A DNA stretch of 64,000 nucleotides from Mycobacterium sp. DL440 (GCF_011745145.1 NZ_CP050191.1:4419327-4483326); one strand, 5' to 3'; shown: positions 52,424 through 63,549, counted from the first letter of the stretch. Program-made: numbers and translations. The notes: generated by a model not told the origin, from the letters alone.

Positions 52424-53572
52424 TCACAGCCCCTTGAACCGCTCCTTGACCGTCTCGGAGGTCAACCCGTAGTCGGCCAGTGAGTAGGTGTGCTTCGGTG
52501 CGCGCGGCCCCTGCTTGCTGGCGTTGTGACTGTCGATCATTGCCTGCCGCGCGGCATCGGTGAAGTCAATCCCGAACGTGCGGTAGATGCCTTCGACCGC
52601 ACCGATCGGATCCTTGATGAACTCGAAGTAGTCCACATCGCAGAACTGGGCCGGATCGTGCCTGGCCCGTTCGGTGTTGAACAGCTCCAGGCCGCGCGAC
52701 CAGGTTTCCATGGCGTCTTCGCCGATCACGTTCCCGGTGAACGTGTTGGACCAGCCGGCGGTCGTGTGCTGCGACAGCGAGCACATCGAGGCCATGATGG
52801 TCTCGGCCGGGCGGTGGCACTGGACGACGAGGGCATCCGGATACGTGGCGAACAACGCATCGAGAGCGAACAGGTGACTGGGGTTCTTGAGCACCCAACG
52901 CTTTTCGGCCTCGTTGAGGCCGATCAACTGCAGGTTCTTGCGGTGCCGCGCATACGGCTTGGTCCAGTCCTGGTGGGCCAGCCACTGTGAGTAGGTCGGT
53001 ACATGGGCCAGCGTCTCGTAGGACACCGAGTGCAACGACTGACGCAGCAACTGCCAGCATTCCTCGACCTCATCCGCGGTCATGAAATGCAGCCCGGTGT
53101 AATCCGGGTTCTCCTCATGCGCCTGCTTGAACCGGGCGTCGAGCGCACTGAAGACCGGGTTGTCCGGCCAGGTTTCCCGCGGCGGCCGCGGCTGCGGGAA
53201 CTCCGCCAGCCACATCTCCAAACCCTGATGCATCGGGTCCGCGGCCAGTAACCGGTGGATCACCGTGGTCCCGGTGCGCGGCAGACCGGTGACGAAGATC
53301 GGCCGCTCGATCGGTACGTCGACGTGCTGCGGGTACTGCTTGAACGCGGCCTCCGAGACGAGACGGGCCACCAGCGCATTCCGGGTGAAGAAGCGCTGCA
53401 TCTTGCTGCCGAGCTCGGTCAGATCGGCGTCGCGCTGGTAGGACTCCAGCAGCACCCCGAGTGCTTCGGTGTAGTTGTCGTCGTCGGCGCCGAAATCCTC
53501 CAGACCGCACGCCTTTACCGCCGAGGCGTGCAGATCCTCGACAGTGCCGACGTTTGTGCGTGCAGTGCTCAT
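52424..53572 (-). CDS. Sulfotransferase-family protein (Rv3529c-like)
   Basis: A 382-aa PAPS-type sulfotransferase; Rv3529c is 384 aa. The 5'-phosphosulfate loop is FVTGLPRTGTTVIHRLL near residue 93, and the 3'-phosphate-binding region appears as VVQCHRPAETIMASMCSLSQ near residue 253. It may sulfate a steroid or a lipid hydroxyl, although no activity is established for this group. Its start overlaps the SDR stop by four bases, putting it last in the three-gene operon controlled from 55482. It converges on the Rv3527-like gene with a 3-bp gap. Confidence 0.85.
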   Translation of the reverse strand: MSTARTNVGTVEDLHASAVKACGLEDFGADDDNYTEALGVLLESYQRDADLTELGSKMQRFFTRNALVARLVSEAAFKQYPQHVDVPIERPIFVTGLPRTGTTVIHRLLAADPMHQGLEMWLAEFPQPRPPRETWPDNPVFSALDARFKQAHEENPDYTGLHFMTADEVEECWQLLRQSLHSVSYETLAHVPTYSQWLAHQDWTKPYARHRKNLQLIGLNEAEKRWVLKNPSHLFALDALFATYPDALVVQCHRPAETIMASMCSLSQHTTAGWSNTFTGNVIGEDAMETWSRGLELFNTERARHDPAQFCDVDYFEFIKDPIGAVEGIYRTFGIDFTDAARQAMIDSHNASKQGPRAPKHTYSLADYGLTSETVKERFKGL

Positions 53573-54351
53573 GCTTTGTATTCTCCACAGTTCACATCGA
53601 GGGCCTGGCCGGTGATGCCGCTGGACAGGTCGCTGGCCATGAACAGGATCGCCGAGGCTACCTCGTCCTCGGTCGGCAGCCGCTTGAGGTCCGAACCGGC
53701 CGCCGACGCGTTGTAGATCTGCTCCACGGTGGTGCCGTACTTCTGCGCCTGATGGTTGAAGTAGCCCTCCAGAGTTTCACCCCAGATGTAGCCGGGCAGC
53801 ACCGAGTTGACCCGGACACCCTTCTCCCCCAGCTCGGTTGACAGGGTCTGGGACATGGCCAGCAGGGCCGACTTGGCCATCTTGTAGGCGCCGTACTTGG
53901 CCTGCGAGTGCCGCACGACCATCGAATTCACATTCACCACGGAGCCTTTGGCGGCTTCCAGGGCCGGAGTGAAGCCCTGGGTCATGCGCAGTGCGCCGAA
54001 CACGGTCAGCTCGATCGCGTCCCGCATGTGCTCGAAGGTGGTGTTCGCAAACGGCTTCATGGACGGCACCCGGAACGCGTTGTTGATCAACACGTCAGCC
54101 TTGCCGTACTCCTCCATGGTGCGGGCCACCACGTTGGCAACCTGCTCCTCGTCGGTGATGTCGGTGCCCACCGCGAGCGCGCGCCGGCCCAGTGCCGTCA
54201 CCTCTTTGGCCACGTCCTCGAGCCGCTCCACCGTGCGGGCGGCCAACACGAGGTCGGCGCCGTTCTCCGCACATCGGCGGGCCAGCGTCGTCCCGAGCCC
54301 GGGCCCGACACCGCTGATGACGACAACCTTGTTCTCGAGCAGTCCGGCCAT
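53569..54351 (-). CDS. SDR family oxidoreductase (Rv3530c-like)
   Basis: A 260-aa short-chain dehydrogenase of exactly the Rv3530c length. Motifs: SGVGPGLGTTLA at residues 13-24, NNAFR in the NNAG place, Ser in VNSMVVR, and YGAYKMAKS (Tyr followed by Lys at +4, with an alternative Lys at +7). It lies between the sulfotransferase and an unknown gene, with a 3-base gap upstream. It probably oxidises or reduces a steroid hydroxyl or keto group under KstR control. The exact reaction is unknown. Confidence 0.86.
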   Translation of the reverse strand: MAGLLENKVVVISGVGPGLGTTLARRCAENGADLVLAARTVERLEDVAKEVTALGRRALAVGTDITDEEQVANVVARTMEEYGKADVLINNAFRVPSMKPFANTTFEHMRDAIELTVFGALRMTQGFTPALEAAKGSVVNVNSMVVRHSQAKYGAYKMAKSALLAMSQTLSTELGEKGVRVNSVLPGYIWGETLEGYFNHQAQKYGTTVEQIYNASAAGSDLKRLPTEDEVASAILFMASDLSSGITGQALDVNCGEYKA

Positions 54352-54354
54352 CGG

Positions 54355-55482
54355 TCAGCCCACCATCCTTTCGCCAATAAGTTTCTGACGCAGCGCAATC
54401 CGCGCTCGCCACTCGTCGTCGGAAATCTTGTTGCTCTCGTAATACGGCAGTTTCTCGGCCAGCGAGCCGATGTCCACCAACTCTGCGGTCGGCCCGTCCT
54501 CGGCGGTCAGCTCACGCGAGACCCGCTGCCAGCGGAACTGCAGGTATCCCTTGGCGTGGCCCAACGTCTCACACCAGTTGGTGACCCCGGGATTGTTCTC
54601 GGACACCACGATCCGGATCTTGCCGTCCGGGTCGGCTTGCGCCTGAGTGCCGTTCAGCGAGGTCTGGTGGTTGATGTAGTCGAGAGAGATGTACCAGAGA
54701 CTACCCAGCTGGAAGCCCAGGTAGGGCGCATCCGACACCGGCAGCGTGATGATCATCGCTTGGTCCGGTGTCATGTCGTAGTGCCCGACCGACGAGTATT
54801 GGGTGGCCAACCCGCCGGGAGTCAGGCGCGGTGCGGTCAGCTCGTTGACCGGCAAATTGTCGTAGAACCACTTCGGGAACTGCAGCCAGGTCTTGACCCG
54901 CTGCACGAGTTGCTTACCCGCAGTGGCGTAGCGCTTCTCGATGAGTTCCCGGGTCAGCGGCGCCGGCGCGGTGCCGGCGGTGTCGGTACGCGAGATCGCG
55001 AAGGTGCCGCGCTGCGCCGACCAGTCGTTGTAAACCTCGCGGATAACCAGCTGCGAAGGCGTGGCCGGACTGAACCGCCACTCGAAGGTGCCGTCGGCGG
55101 CGATGTCGAGCTTGCGATCGTCGAACGCGGTCTCACTGTCCGGAACGTTCGCGTCGGTGTACTCGCCGCCCAGCAGCTGGAAGCTGACGTCGGTGGTGGT
55201 GCCCCGCCGTCCGGTGACGACGTACTCGTGGCCGGGTTGAACCCGGGTGCCGAAGTACATGGTGTCGGGGTTGTCCAGGCCCATCTTCGTGAACGGCCCG
55301 GTTCCGCTGTGCAGGAACGGGTGTTCGCGGTCGTAGTCGAATGCGACGTGCGTGCACGCCGCGATGCATCCGGCCAGGTACTGCAGGCCCTCGAGGAGAT
55401 CGGCGTCCGAGGAGATGAACGGCGCGGCGGTCACCAGGCGTTCCGCCTCGGCGATGGCGTCGGCCAGTGGTTGTGAGTACAT
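54355..55482 (-). CDS. Conserved hypothetical protein (Rv3531c-like)
   Basis: The ATG at 55482 (MYSQPLADAIAEA) gives 375 aa, equal to Rv3531c. I recognise no catalytic motif. It is a soluble protein rich in Asp, Tyr and Trp, with segments resembling the DUF1214/DUF1254-type beta-rich fold (YWMS-like FGTRVQPGHEYVVTGRRG; ISENNPG-type VVSENNPGVTNW). It is first of the three-gene operon. It is preceded by an 18-bp palindrome 17 bp upstream and a KstR operator 61 bp upstream. The functional link to sterols rests on regulation and synteny. Confidence 0.75.
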   Translation of the reverse strand: MYSQPLADAIAEAERLVTAAPFISSDADLLEGLQYLAGCIAACTHVAFDYDREHPFLHSGTGPFTKMGLDNPDTMYFGTRVQPGHEYVVTGRRGTTTDVSFQLLGGEYTDANVPDSETAFDDRKLDIAADGTFEWRFSPATPSQLVIREVYNDWSAQRGTFAISRTDTAGTAPAPLTRELIEKRYATAGKQLVQRVKTWLQFPKWFYDNLPVNELTAPRLTPGGLATQYSSVGHYDMTPDQAMIITLPVSDAPYLGFQLGSLWYISLDYINHQTSLNGTQAQADPDGKIRIVVSENNPGVTNWCETLGHAKGYLQFRWQRVSRELTAEDGPTAELVDIGSLAEKLPYYESNKISDDEWRARIALRQKLIGERMVG

Positions 55483-55498
55483 CCAGCATCTGCTCTCT

Positions 55499-55516
55499 CG
55501 GTCCAATATTGGACCG
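55499..55516. promoter_or_regulatory. 18-bp perfect palindrome, likely IclR-type operator
   Basis: CGGTCCAATATTGGACCG is an exact palindrome in the divergent gap between the Rv3531c-like gene and the IclR gene. It is 17 bp before the leftward ATG and 78 bp before the rightward one. This position would block the leftward transcript. The adjacent IclR regulator is the natural candidate to bind it (inference). Confidence 0.7.
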
Positions 55517-55542
55517 CAGTGGTAGAGTTTCCTACCCGACAC

Positions 55543-55556
55543 TAGAACGCGTTCCA
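55543..55556. promoter_or_regulatory. KstR operator between the Rv3531c-like operon and iclR
   Basis: TAGAACGCGTTCCA is a perfect TnnAACnnGTTnnA match, the same sequence as the site at 25723. It is 27 bp from the 18-bp palindrome, so two regulators can meet on one promoter region. Confidence 0.9.
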
Positions 55557-55593
55557 ATTCGAGTCAACGCCCGTTTGTCGCCAGGGAGGATCG

Positions 55594-56511
55594 ATGTCAG
55601 ACGCCGAGCCGGCCGGCCGCGCCTCACCACCCACTGCCCGCGTGGTGGCCATCCTGGATTTCCTCTCCCGCCACCCGCAGGAGCGGTTCGGGCTCTCCGA
55701 ACTCACCCGCCGGGTCGGACTGAGCAAACCGACCTGCCTGGGCATCCTGAGCGCCCTCACCGAATCGGGCTACCTGATCCGGGACGGCGAAGACAAGACG
55801 TACCGCCTTGGGCCGAGCCTGATCTCGCTCGGCCACGCGGCACAGGAGTCGATGCGCGTCAACCCGGCCGCCCGAGCCGAGTTGCACGCGCTGTCAGCCA
55901 CTTTCGATACCTCCGCGGGCCTGACCGCCGTGGTCGACGACCGCATCACCGTGCTGGAGGTCGTCGGACCGCCCGGCCGCGACGCCGGCGTACGGGTCGG
56001 GCAGAGTTATCCGTTCGCGCCGCCGGTCGGCTTGATGTTCGTGCTGTGGGACGACGCCGCGTTGCGGGCCTGGCTGGCCAAGGCACCGACCATCCCGCTG
56101 CGCACCGAATCTGCCCGGCTACAACGGGTTATCGAAAGCTGCCGCGCTGACGGATATCTGGTGGAGCGCCTGACCCCCGGCGGCCGCAGGCTCTACGCGC
56201 TGATGGCAGGGATGTCGACCAACCTGCCCGACGAGCTCCGGGCGCTGCTGAGCGAGTTGGTCTCCGACATCGGCGAGCGGGTGTACCTGCGCGACGAGGA
56301 GCCACCCGGTGTGCACAGTGGCCGCATCCGTTCGGATATCAGCGTCATCTCGGCGCCAGTCTTCGACCACTACCGGCGTCAGGTGATGGCAGTGTCACTG
56401 CACATCGGAACGGCCTTGACGGACAAGGAGATCGCCGATCGGGCCCGGGCATTGGTGGCCACGGCCGACGCGTTGACCGAACAGCTGGGCGGCATCAAGC
56501 CGACGCGGTGA
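55594..56511 (+). CDS. IclR family transcriptional regulator
   Basis: A 305-aa regulator with an N-terminal winged helix (FGLSELTRRVGLSKPTCLGILSAL near residues 33-54) and an IclR effector domain (from about residue 90). GAGG precedes the ATG. It diverges from the sulfotransferase-SDR-unknown operon across an 18-bp palindrome and a KstR site. It probably controls that operon and itself in response to a small steroid-derived ligand. I do not recall such a regulator beside Rv3531c in M. tuberculosis, so it may be an addition of this lineage. Confidence 0.86.
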   Translation: MSDAEPAGRASPPTARVVAILDFLSRHPQERFGLSELTRRVGLSKPTCLGILSALTESGYLIRDGEDKTYRLGPSLISLGHAAQESMRVNPAARAELHALSATFDTSAGLTAVVDDRITVLEVVGPPGRDAGVRVGQSYPFAPPVGLMFVLWDDAALRAWLAKAPTIPLRTESARLQRVIESCRADGYLVERLTPGGRRLYALMAGMSTNLPDELRALLSELVSDIGERVYLRDEEPPGVHSGRIRSDISVISAPVFDHYRRQVMAVSLHIGTALTDKEIADRARALVATADALTEQLGGIKPTR

Positions 56512-56517
56512 AGCCGT

Positions 56518-56844
56518 TCAGAAGTTGTTGCAAGTGTCGAAGACCGTCTGCAGCAACCCCAGATAAGGCTGATTGGCCGGTTGAGCAGCGATGCCCTCGG
56601 CCATTCGCTGACGCTGATCCCGCGGCGCCTCGAGGAACTGCCCCAGAACCGACTGCACTGCCGGTGAAGCGCCGGCCATGGGACTCTGCGCATTGAGCGC
56701 ACCCATCACCTGCGAATAGCTACAGCTGGTGTTCACAGCCGAATCAAGCCTGGGATCTGCAGACGCGACCCCCGCGCCGGCAGACAGGGATGTTGCCAAA
56801 ACGCCGACGGCGACAGCCACTTTGATCGGCGATAGTTCAATCAT
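56518..56844 (-). CDS. Secreted haemophore-like protein (MHB-type)
   Basis: The ATG at 56844 has GGGAGGAGG at ideal distance, giving 108 aa; the longer frame is rejected. A signal peptide (residues 1-29, ending ASA) is followed by an all-helical mature part. The two cysteines at residues 41 and 105 are placed for one disulfide. This matches the mycobacterial haemophore-related family, which includes the haem-binding Rv0203 fold. No haem ligand can be assigned firmly. It lies 149 bp downstream of two MmpL genes. It may act in lipid or haem transfer outside the cell (inference). Confidence 0.72.
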   Translation of the reverse strand: MIELSPIKVAVAVGVLATSLSAGAGVASADPRLDSAVNTSCSYSQVMGALNAQSPMAGASPAVQSVLGQFLEAPRDQRQRMAEGIAAQPANQPYLGLLQTVFDTCNNF

Positions 56845-56993
56845 GCGCAGACCTCCTCCCCCCGATGCCCGGGACTCTACCCGCCCAAAGTGAATGCGCT
56901 TAGGGTTTTGGCAATTTGCTACACCGACCGAAGATTCTGCCATTTGCCCAATTTGTCGATTTGTCGCCGCTATGCAGAACAGGCGCAGGCAAA

Positions 56994-59861
56994 TCAGCGT
57001 TCGTCGGGCGGAAGCAGTAGCGAGCGAGCTACCGACCGGGGAGCCGTGTCCCTCAACAGCGCACTTGCCGGCCGCTGGCGCACCCGCTGCGGCCACCAGA
57101 ACCAACGTCCCAGTAGCGCGGCGATGGACGGCGTCATGAGCGCACGCACCACCAACGTGTCCAACAGCAGGCCTATGCCGATCGTGGAACCCACTTGGCC
57201 GATGATCCGCAGATCACTCACCACCATCGACATCATGGTGAACGCGAAAACCAGTCCCGCGGTCGTCACCACCTTGCCGCTACCGCCCATGGCGCGGATG
57301 ATGCCGGTGTTGATCCCCGCGCCGATCTCTTCTCTCATCCGCGACACCAGCAGCAGGTTGTAATCGGAACCGACCGCCAAAAGAATGATCACGGACATCG
57401 CGAGCACGAGCCAGTGCAGGTCTATCCCGAGAATGTGCTGCCAGATCAGCACCGAGAGCCCGAAGGCCGCACCCAGCGACAGCGCCACCGTGCCAACGAT
57501 GACCAGCGCAGCGATCAGGCTGCGCGTCACCAGCAACATGATGATGAAGATGAGGCACAGCGCAGCGACTCCCGCGATCAGGAGGTCATAGGTCGAGCCG
57601 TCCCGCATGTCCTTGAAAGTCGGTGCGGTACCGGCCAAGTAGATCTTGGCGCTCTCCAACGGGGTGACCTTCAACGCTTCTTCGGCCGCCTTGACCACCG
57701 CGTCGACCCGCGAGATGCCTTCAGGTGTCGCGGGATCCCCGCGATGCGAAATGATGAAGCGGGCCGACTTCCCGTCGGGCGAGAAAAACAGGGTCATCGC
57801 ACGCTTGAAGTCCTCGTTCTGGAGGACTTCGGGCGGCAGGTAGAAGGAGTCGTCGTTTCGGGCGGCGTCGAATGCCTGGCCCATCGCCGTGGCGTTCGCG
57901 CTCATCTCATCCATCATCGCGAGGGTGCCGGCCATGGTGCTGTGCATGGTCAGAATCGAGGCTCTCATCGCCTTCATGCTCGCGATCATCTTCGGGAACT
58001 GCGCCATCAACTGCGGCATCAGCACATCGAGCTTGTCGGTCTCCTGACTGAGCTCACGCAATTTGTCAGAGACCGCATCGACCCCGTCGATCGAGTCGAA
58101 CAGGGCTCTTGTCGACCAACAAAATGGGATGTCGAAGCAATGCGGCTCCCAGTAAAAATAGTTGCGGATCGGCCGGAAGAAGTCGTCGAAATCAGCGACG
58201 TGGTCCCGTAGCTCATCGGTGACAGCTTCCAACTCGCGCGTGTTTACCGTCATTCGATGTGTCGTGGTGGCCATTTGCTGACCCACACTGGAAAGATGCT
58301 GGGTGACGTTGATCATTGTGGTCAGATCATCTGCCTGTTTCAACAGGTCCTTCATCCGATCCTTCTGGAACGGCATTACCTGTTTCTGATTGGCACTCTG
58401 CAAGCTGAGCAGGAACGGTATCGAAGTCCGGTCGATCGGGTTGCCCTCGGGTCGGGTTATCCCCTGCACGCGCGATATGCCCGGGACGGCGAAAATCCCC
58501 TTGGCCACCTTGTTCAAGATCAGCAGATCTGATGGATTGCGCATATCGTGGTCGGCTTCGACCATCATGATGTCAGGCGTCATTCGGGACTGCGGGAAGT
58601 GCCTCTCGGCCGCCGCATACCCGACGTTGGCCGGAATGTCGGCAGGTACGTAAAGGCGGTCGTTGTAGCTCGTCTGATAAGCCGGTAGAGCCAACAACCC
58701 GGTCAGTGCGATTGCGCAGGCGGTGACGAGAATGGGTCCCGGCCATCGGACGATCGCCGTCGCTAGCCGCCGCCACCGCCGGACGCTGATCTTGCGCTGG
58801 GGTTCGAAGAGCCCAAAACGACCGCCCACCGCGAGCACCGCCGGAACGAGCGTGAGTGCGACGGCGACCGCGACCACCATCGCGACCGCGGTCGGAAGGC
58901 CCATCGTCTGGAAGTAGGGCAGTCGGGCGAAACTCAGGCAGAAGATGGCTCCGGCGATGGTCAGCCCAGAGCCCAGGACGACCTTCGCCACACTCCGATA
59001 TGTGGTGTAGAAGGCGGTTTCCCGATCTTCGCCGGCTTGCCGTGCCTCCTGATATCGGCCGAGGAAAAAGATGCCGTAGTCGGTTCCCACCGCGATGCCC
59101 AGCGATACCAGCAGGTTGACCGCGAACGTGGACAGCCCGATGACCTGGTGCAGACCCAGGAACGCGACCACCCCACGAGCGGCCTGAACCTGGATCCCCA
59201 CCATGACGAGAAGGAGGACTGCGGTGACCACGGAACGGTAGACCAGGAGCAGCATGGTAAGGATCACCACGAGAGTGACGATGGTGATCTTGATGATGGA
59301 TTTGTCCCCGGCGTGGTTCATGTCTGCGACCAACGGCGCGGGACCGGTGACGTAGGCCTTCACTCCCGGCGGAGCCGGTGTGCGAGCCACGATGTCGCGA
59401 ATGGCTTCCACTGACTCGTTCGCCAAGGGTTCGCCTTGGTTACCAGCCAGATTCAGCTGGACATAAACGGCCTTGTTGTCTGCGCTCTGGACCGCCGGCG
59501 CGGTGAGGGGATCGCCCCAGTAGTCCTGCACGTGCTGCACGTGGCGGGTGTCGGCCTTCAACTGCCGCATCAGGTCGTCGTAGTAGCGGTGCGCCTCGTC
59601 GCCCAAAGGTTGTTGGCTCTCGACGGCAATCATCGCCACACTGTCGGAATCCGATTCGCCGAAGTTCTTGCCGATGCGTTGCATCGCATGGAACGACGGG
59701 GCGTCTTTGGGGACCAGCGACACCGAATACTGCCGGCCGACGTGTTCGAGCGACGGAATGGCGAAGGTCGCAACCGCGACGAACACCAACCAGCCGAGGA
59801 TGATCGGCACCGCCAACCGGTGAATCGTCCTCGCAATACGCGGTGGCCCGTTACGCACCAC
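56994..59861 (-). CDS. MmpL family RND transporter, second of tandem pair
   Basis: A 955-aa transporter. The GTG at 59861 lies two bases beyond the stop of the upstream mmpL; a very long frame to 60428 is only read-through. Two RND halves each have six membrane helices; the first conserved region is [12 protein letters not shown] ([17 protein letters not shown]) and the second [20 protein letters not shown]. MmpL proteins export lipids or siderophores from the cytoplasm to the cell envelope. It closely resembles its upstream neighbour, including the C-terminal QRPASALLR tail. The substrate is unknown. Confidence 0.92.
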   Translation of the reverse strand: MVRNGPPRIARTIHRLAVPIILGWLVFVAVATFAIPSLEHVGRQYSVSLVPKDAPSFHAMQRIGKNFGESDSDSVAMIAVESQQPLGDEAHRYYDDLMRQLKADTRHVQHVQDYWGDPLTAPAVQSADNKAVYVQLNLAGNQGEPLANESVEAIRDIVARTPAPPGVKAYVTGPAPLVADMNHAGDKSIIKITIVTLVVILTMLLLVYRSVVTAVLLLVMVGIQVQAARGVVAFLGLHQVIGLSTFAVNLLVSLGIAVGTDYGIFFLGRYQEARQAGEDRETAFYTTYRSVAKVVLGSGLTIAGAIFCLSFARLPYFQTMGLPTAVAMVVAVAVALTLVPAVLAVGGRFGLFEPQRKISVRRWRRLATAIVRWPGPILVTACAIALTGLLALPAYQTSYNDRLYVPADIPANVGYAAAERHFPQSRMTPDIMMVEADHDMRNPSDLLILNKVAKGIFAVPGISRVQGITRPEGNPIDRTSIPFLLSLQSANQKQVMPFQKDRMKDLLKQADDLTTMINVTQHLSSVGQQMATTTHRMTVNTRELEAVTDELRDHVADFDDFFRPIRNYFYWEPHCFDIPFCWSTRALFDSIDGVDAVSDKLRELSQETDKLDVLMPQLMAQFPKMIASMKAMRASILTMHSTMAGTLAMMDEMSANATAMGQAFDAARNDDSFYLPPEVLQNEDFKRAMTLFFSPDGKSARFIISHRGDPATPEGISRVDAVVKAAEEALKVTPLESAKIYLAGTAPTFKDMRDGSTYDLLIAGVAALCLIFIIMLLVTRSLIAALVIVGTVALSLGAAFGLSVLIWQHILGIDLHWLVLAMSVIILLAVGSDYNLLLVSRMREEIGAGINTGIIRAMGGSGKVVTTAGLVFAFTMMSMVVSDLRIIGQVGSTIGIGLLLDTLVVRALMTPSIAALLGRWFWWPQRVRQRPASALLRDTAPRSVARSLLLPPDER

Positions 59862-59863
59862 GG

Positions 59864-62770
59864 TCAGCGTTCGTCGGGATTGAGCAACAGGGAACGGACC
59901 AGCGGTCGGGGCCCGATGGGCCTCAGCAGCGCACTGGCCGGTCGCTGCCGAACGTGCAACGGCCACCAGAACCATCGGCCCAGTAGGGCCGCGATGGACG
60001 GTGTCATGAAGGCACGTACGACCAGGGTGTCGAATAGGAGACCGATACCGATGGTGGAACCGACCTGGCCGATGGTGCGCACATCGCTGGCCAACATCGC
60101 CAACATGGTTGAGGCGAACACCAGACCGGCGATCGTCACCACCTTGCCGCTGCCGGCCATGGCGCGGACGATGCCCGTATTGATGCCCGCCGGGATCTCC
60201 TCTTTCATCCGGGACACCAACAACAGGTTGTAGTCGGAACCGACCGCCAACAGGATGATGAGTGCGATCGCGAGCACGATCCAGTTCAACTGGATGCCGA
60301 GGATGTGCTGCCAGATCAGGACCGACATGCCGAACGCCGCACCGAGAGACAGCGCGACCGTTCCCACGATCACCATTGCGGCAACCAGACTCCGAATCAT
60401 GATCAGCATGATGATGAAGATCAGACACAGTGCGGCAATACCCGCGATCAGGAGGTCATAGGTCGACCCGTCCACCTGATCTTTCGCCATCGCCGAGCTG
60501 CCCGTGAGATAGAGCCTGGCGTTCTCCAGCGGTGTTCCCTTGAGCGCCTCCTCGGCCGCAGTCCTGATCGGGCCGACCCGCGAAATGCCTTCGGGCGTCG
60601 CCGGATCGCCTCGCTGCGAGATGAGCAGACGCGCCGTCTTTCCGTCCGGCGACAAGAACACGTCCATGACCCGCTTGAAGTCCGCGTTCTTGAATACATC
60701 AGGCGGGATGTAGAAAGAATCGTCATTCTGGGCATCGTCGAAGGCTCGGCCCATAGCCGTTGCGCCATCGGACATCTCGTCCATCTGAGCCAGGATCCCC
60801 GCCATGGTGCTGCGCATCGTCAGCATCATGGTCCGGGTGCTCTCCATTGTGGCGATCATGGCTGGAAACTGGGCGATCATCTGCGGCATGAGAATGTTCA
60901 GCTGATCGAGGTTGCCGATCAGCTGATGCATCGAGACGGTGAGCTTGTCGACACCGTCCAGCGCCTCGAAAAGCGATTTGATGGACCAGCACAGCGGGAT
61001 GTTGAAACAGTGAGGCTCCCAGTACAGGTAATTGCGCACAGGGCGCCAGAAGTCGTCGAAGTCCGCCATGTGGTCCCGCAGCTCCAGCGTGGTGTCTTCG
61101 AGTTCGTGTGTCTTGCCCACCAGACTGTTGGTCGTGACGGCGAGTTGCTGCATCAAGCCGTACATGCGTTGCATCACGGCGATGGTCTTCGAAATCTCGT
61201 CGGCCTGGGTGAGCAAGTCGTTCATGCGGGCCTTCTGAAACGGCAAGAGCTGCAGTTGGCCGGCATTCGAGGCGCTGATGATGAACGGAATCGTCGTGTG
61301 CTTGAGGGGAATACCCTCCGGCCGGGTCGCGGCCTGCACGCGGGCCACCCCGGGGACGGCCAGAATGCCCTTGGTCAGCTTGTTCAGCACCAGAAAATCG
61401 GACGAGTTCCGCATGTCATGGTCAGCCTCGACCAGCAACACATCGGGCGAGGCCATCAGCGACTGCTGAAAATGCCTGCCGGCGGCCTCGTACCCGGCAT
61501 TGGCAGGAATGTCTTTCGGTAGATACTTCTGGTCGTTGTAGCCGGCCTGATATGCGGGCAGCGCCAACAGCCCGATCAATGACACTGCACAGGCGGCGAC
61601 GAGAATGGGTGCAGGCCAACGAACGATTGCCGTGCCGATGCGGCGCCATCGGCGAGCAATGATCTTGCGTTTGGGCTCGAACAATCGGAATCGACTGCCC
61701 AGCGCAAGGACCGCCGGGATCAGCGTCAGTGCCACCGCAACCGCCACGAGCATGCCGAGGGCACACGGAATGCCAAGGGTCCGGAAGTACGGCAAGCGGG
61801 TGAAGCTGAGGCAGAAAACGGCACCGGCGATGGTCAATCCAGATGCCAGCACCACCTTGCCGACGCTGCGGTAGGTGGTGTAAAACGCCAGTTCCTTCTC
61901 CTCGCCGGCCTGGCGCGCCTCTTGGTAGCGCCCGACGAAGAAGATGCCGTAGTCGGTGCCGGCTGCGATGCCGAGAGTCACCAGAAGATTGACCGCATAG
62001 GTTGACAGGCTGATCAGGCCCTGATCGCCGAGAAGTGCCACCACTCCTCGGGCCACCTGCAGCTGGATGCCCACCAGGAACAGCAGGATCACGGCCGTGA
62101 AGATCGAGCGGAAGAAGAACAGCAGCATCGTCAGGATCACCGCGAGGCTCAGGCCCGTCACGAGGAGGACGGTCTTGTTGCCGCTCGCGCTCAGGTCAGC
62201 GACCATCGCCGCCGGCCCGGTGACATATGCCTTGACCCCCGCAGGAGGTGAACTTCGGTCGACGATGCCCCGGACCACTTCCAGGGACTCATTCGACAGC
62301 GGTTGGCCAAGGTCGCCCGCGAGACCCATCTGGACGTACACGGCCTTGTTGTCGGCGCTCTGCGCCGCGCCGGACATGAGCGGATCTCCCCAGAAATCCT
62401 GCACATGCTGCACGTGGGTCGGGTCGGCCTTCAGCTGGCGGATCAGATCGTTGTAATACCGGTGTGCCTCATCACCGAGTGGTTGGTCGCCCTCCAGCAC
62501 GATTATCGCCGCGCTGTTCGAGGTCGCTTCGTGGAAGTTCCTCCCCATGCGTTGGACCGCCTCGAACGATGGCGCGTCGTTGGGGATCAGCGATACGGAG
62601 TGCTCCTTCTCCACTTGCTCCAGCGGAGGTACGACGGCGCTCAACACATATGCGATCACCAACCAGCCGAGGATGATCGGCACCGCCAGCACGCGGATCA
62701 TCCTCGGGATGAACGGCGGTTTGGCCTCCGGAGTCGGACCAGGAGCCGGGCTCGTCGTCGGGCTGCTCAT
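59864..62770 (-). CDS. MmpL family RND transporter, first of tandem pair
   Basis: A 968-aa transporter of the MmpL4/MmpL5 size class with twelve expected membrane helices. It has a Pro-rich cytoplasmic N-terminus, a first large periplasmic loop after [13 protein letters not shown], and the functional Asp/Tyr region [10 protein letters not shown] near the end. The start overlaps the mmpS stop by four bases (ATGA). An mmpS-mmpL-mmpL order is known from mycobacterial glycopeptidolipid clusters (mmpS4-mmpL4a-mmpL4b), but no glycopeptidolipid biosynthetic gene is in the window. The transported substrate is therefore open. Confidence 0.92.
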   Translation of the reverse strand: MSSPTTSPAPGPTPEAKPPFIPRMIRVLAVPIILGWLVIAYVLSAVVPPLEQVEKEHSVSLIPNDAPSFEAVQRMGRNFHEATSNSAAIIVLEGDQPLGDEAHRYYNDLIRQLKADPTHVQHVQDFWGDPLMSGAAQSADNKAVYVQMGLAGDLGQPLSNESLEVVRGIVDRSSPPAGVKAYVTGPAAMVADLSASGNKTVLLVTGLSLAVILTMLLFFFRSIFTAVILLFLVGIQLQVARGVVALLGDQGLISLSTYAVNLLVTLGIAAGTDYGIFFVGRYQEARQAGEEKELAFYTTYRSVGKVVLASGLTIAGAVFCLSFTRLPYFRTLGIPCALGMLVAVAVALTLIPAVLALGSRFRLFEPKRKIIARRWRRIGTAIVRWPAPILVAACAVSLIGLLALPAYQAGYNDQKYLPKDIPANAGYEAAGRHFQQSLMASPDVLLVEADHDMRNSSDFLVLNKLTKGILAVPGVARVQAATRPEGIPLKHTTIPFIISASNAGQLQLLPFQKARMNDLLTQADEISKTIAVMQRMYGLMQQLAVTTNSLVGKTHELEDTTLELRDHMADFDDFWRPVRNYLYWEPHCFNIPLCWSIKSLFEALDGVDKLTVSMHQLIGNLDQLNILMPQMIAQFPAMIATMESTRTMMLTMRSTMAGILAQMDEMSDGATAMGRAFDDAQNDDSFYIPPDVFKNADFKRVMDVFLSPDGKTARLLISQRGDPATPEGISRVGPIRTAAEEALKGTPLENARLYLTGSSAMAKDQVDGSTYDLLIAGIAALCLIFIIMLIMIRSLVAAMVIVGTVALSLGAAFGMSVLIWQHILGIQLNWIVLAIALIILLAVGSDYNLLLVSRMKEEIPAGINTGIVRAMAGSGKVVTIAGLVFASTMLAMLASDVRTIGQVGSTIGIGLLFDTLVVRAFMTPSIAALLGRWFWWPLHVRQRPASALLRPIGPRPLVRSLLLNPDER

Positions 62771-63195
62771 GCGGCCTTCAGAAGGCAGTAGGTGAAAGCG
62801 CTTTCGCCATTCTCGACTCTTTCCGACTTCACCTTGTCATCGATGATGATGCGGCAACCGATTGTGTTGCTGTCACCCTGCGCGATGACATTGACCATCG
62901 ATGTGGCCTCGCTCATCGGGAAATTCAATGACCATGGCAGGGTTGCCCCTTCGACGAACTGCGGCTCGGCGTCGACGTCGAAGTAGCTGATGTTGGCGAC
63001 GGTCCCGGGCGGGCCAAATACCTCGTACACCAACTGCTTAGGGTCGTAGGGCTTGCGTTCTCCGAGTTCGGTGTCGGCGTAAGCAGGGCGGGTCTCAGAG
63101 CCGAAAACACGATGCAGCCGCAGAACGGTGAATCCTCCGGCACCCAGGATCACCAATATCAACAGCGGAATCCACACCCGCTTCAGAACCCCCAC
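62767..63195 (-). CDS. MmpS family membrane protein
   Basis: The GTG at 63195 ([11 protein letters not shown] follows) gives 142 aa, the size of MmpS4/MmpS5; the 164-aa frame extends too far. One N-terminal membrane helix ([18 protein letters not shown]) is followed by a periplasmic beta-rich domain with [19 protein letters not shown] and a late Cys pair (GCR, YCLL) that fits the MmpS disulfide. MmpS proteins assist their MmpL partners in lipid or siderophore export. It is first of the three-gene operon. Confidence 0.93.
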   Translation of the reverse strand: MGVLKRVWIPLLILVILGAGGFTVLRLHRVFGSETRPAYADTELGERKPYDPKQLVYEVFGPPGTVANISYFDVDAEPQFVEGATLPWSLNFPMSEATSMVNVIAQGDSNTIGCRIIIDDKVKSERVENGESAFTYCLLKAA

Positions 63196-63549
63196 TATCA
63201 AGTACCCCCTGAATCCGCGGTCTAGTCCGGACCATCCACGCCGCAGGAGCCGGCGAAGCACATCGACCGCAATCCTCGGCGAGACATCGGCAATACTGAT
63301 GCGGTTGGCATTCGAATCCAGCCAGGCGGAGTGGTCACGGCAGACACACGATAGCTCGGGCAGGACAGTTCGAACCTGACAAGTACATCACTCAGGCCAC
63401 CTCCATATCGGTCCATTCCCAAGGTGATACGGGATCGTAATGCATATCGCACACCGTCGAAGTGGGAACGGAATTTAACGCAGCTAATAGTCTCGCGTCC
63501 CTGGGCAATCGCTGCGGGACAGCTGTGGGCCATGACAATTCCGTGGTTT
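63196..63549. other. Non-coding region upstream of mmpS
   Basis: This 354-bp gap holds no ORF I would call real. It should contain the promoter of the mmpS-mmpL-mmpL operon. I see no KstR site, no strong hairpin and no clear IdeR box in it. Confidence 0.6.
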
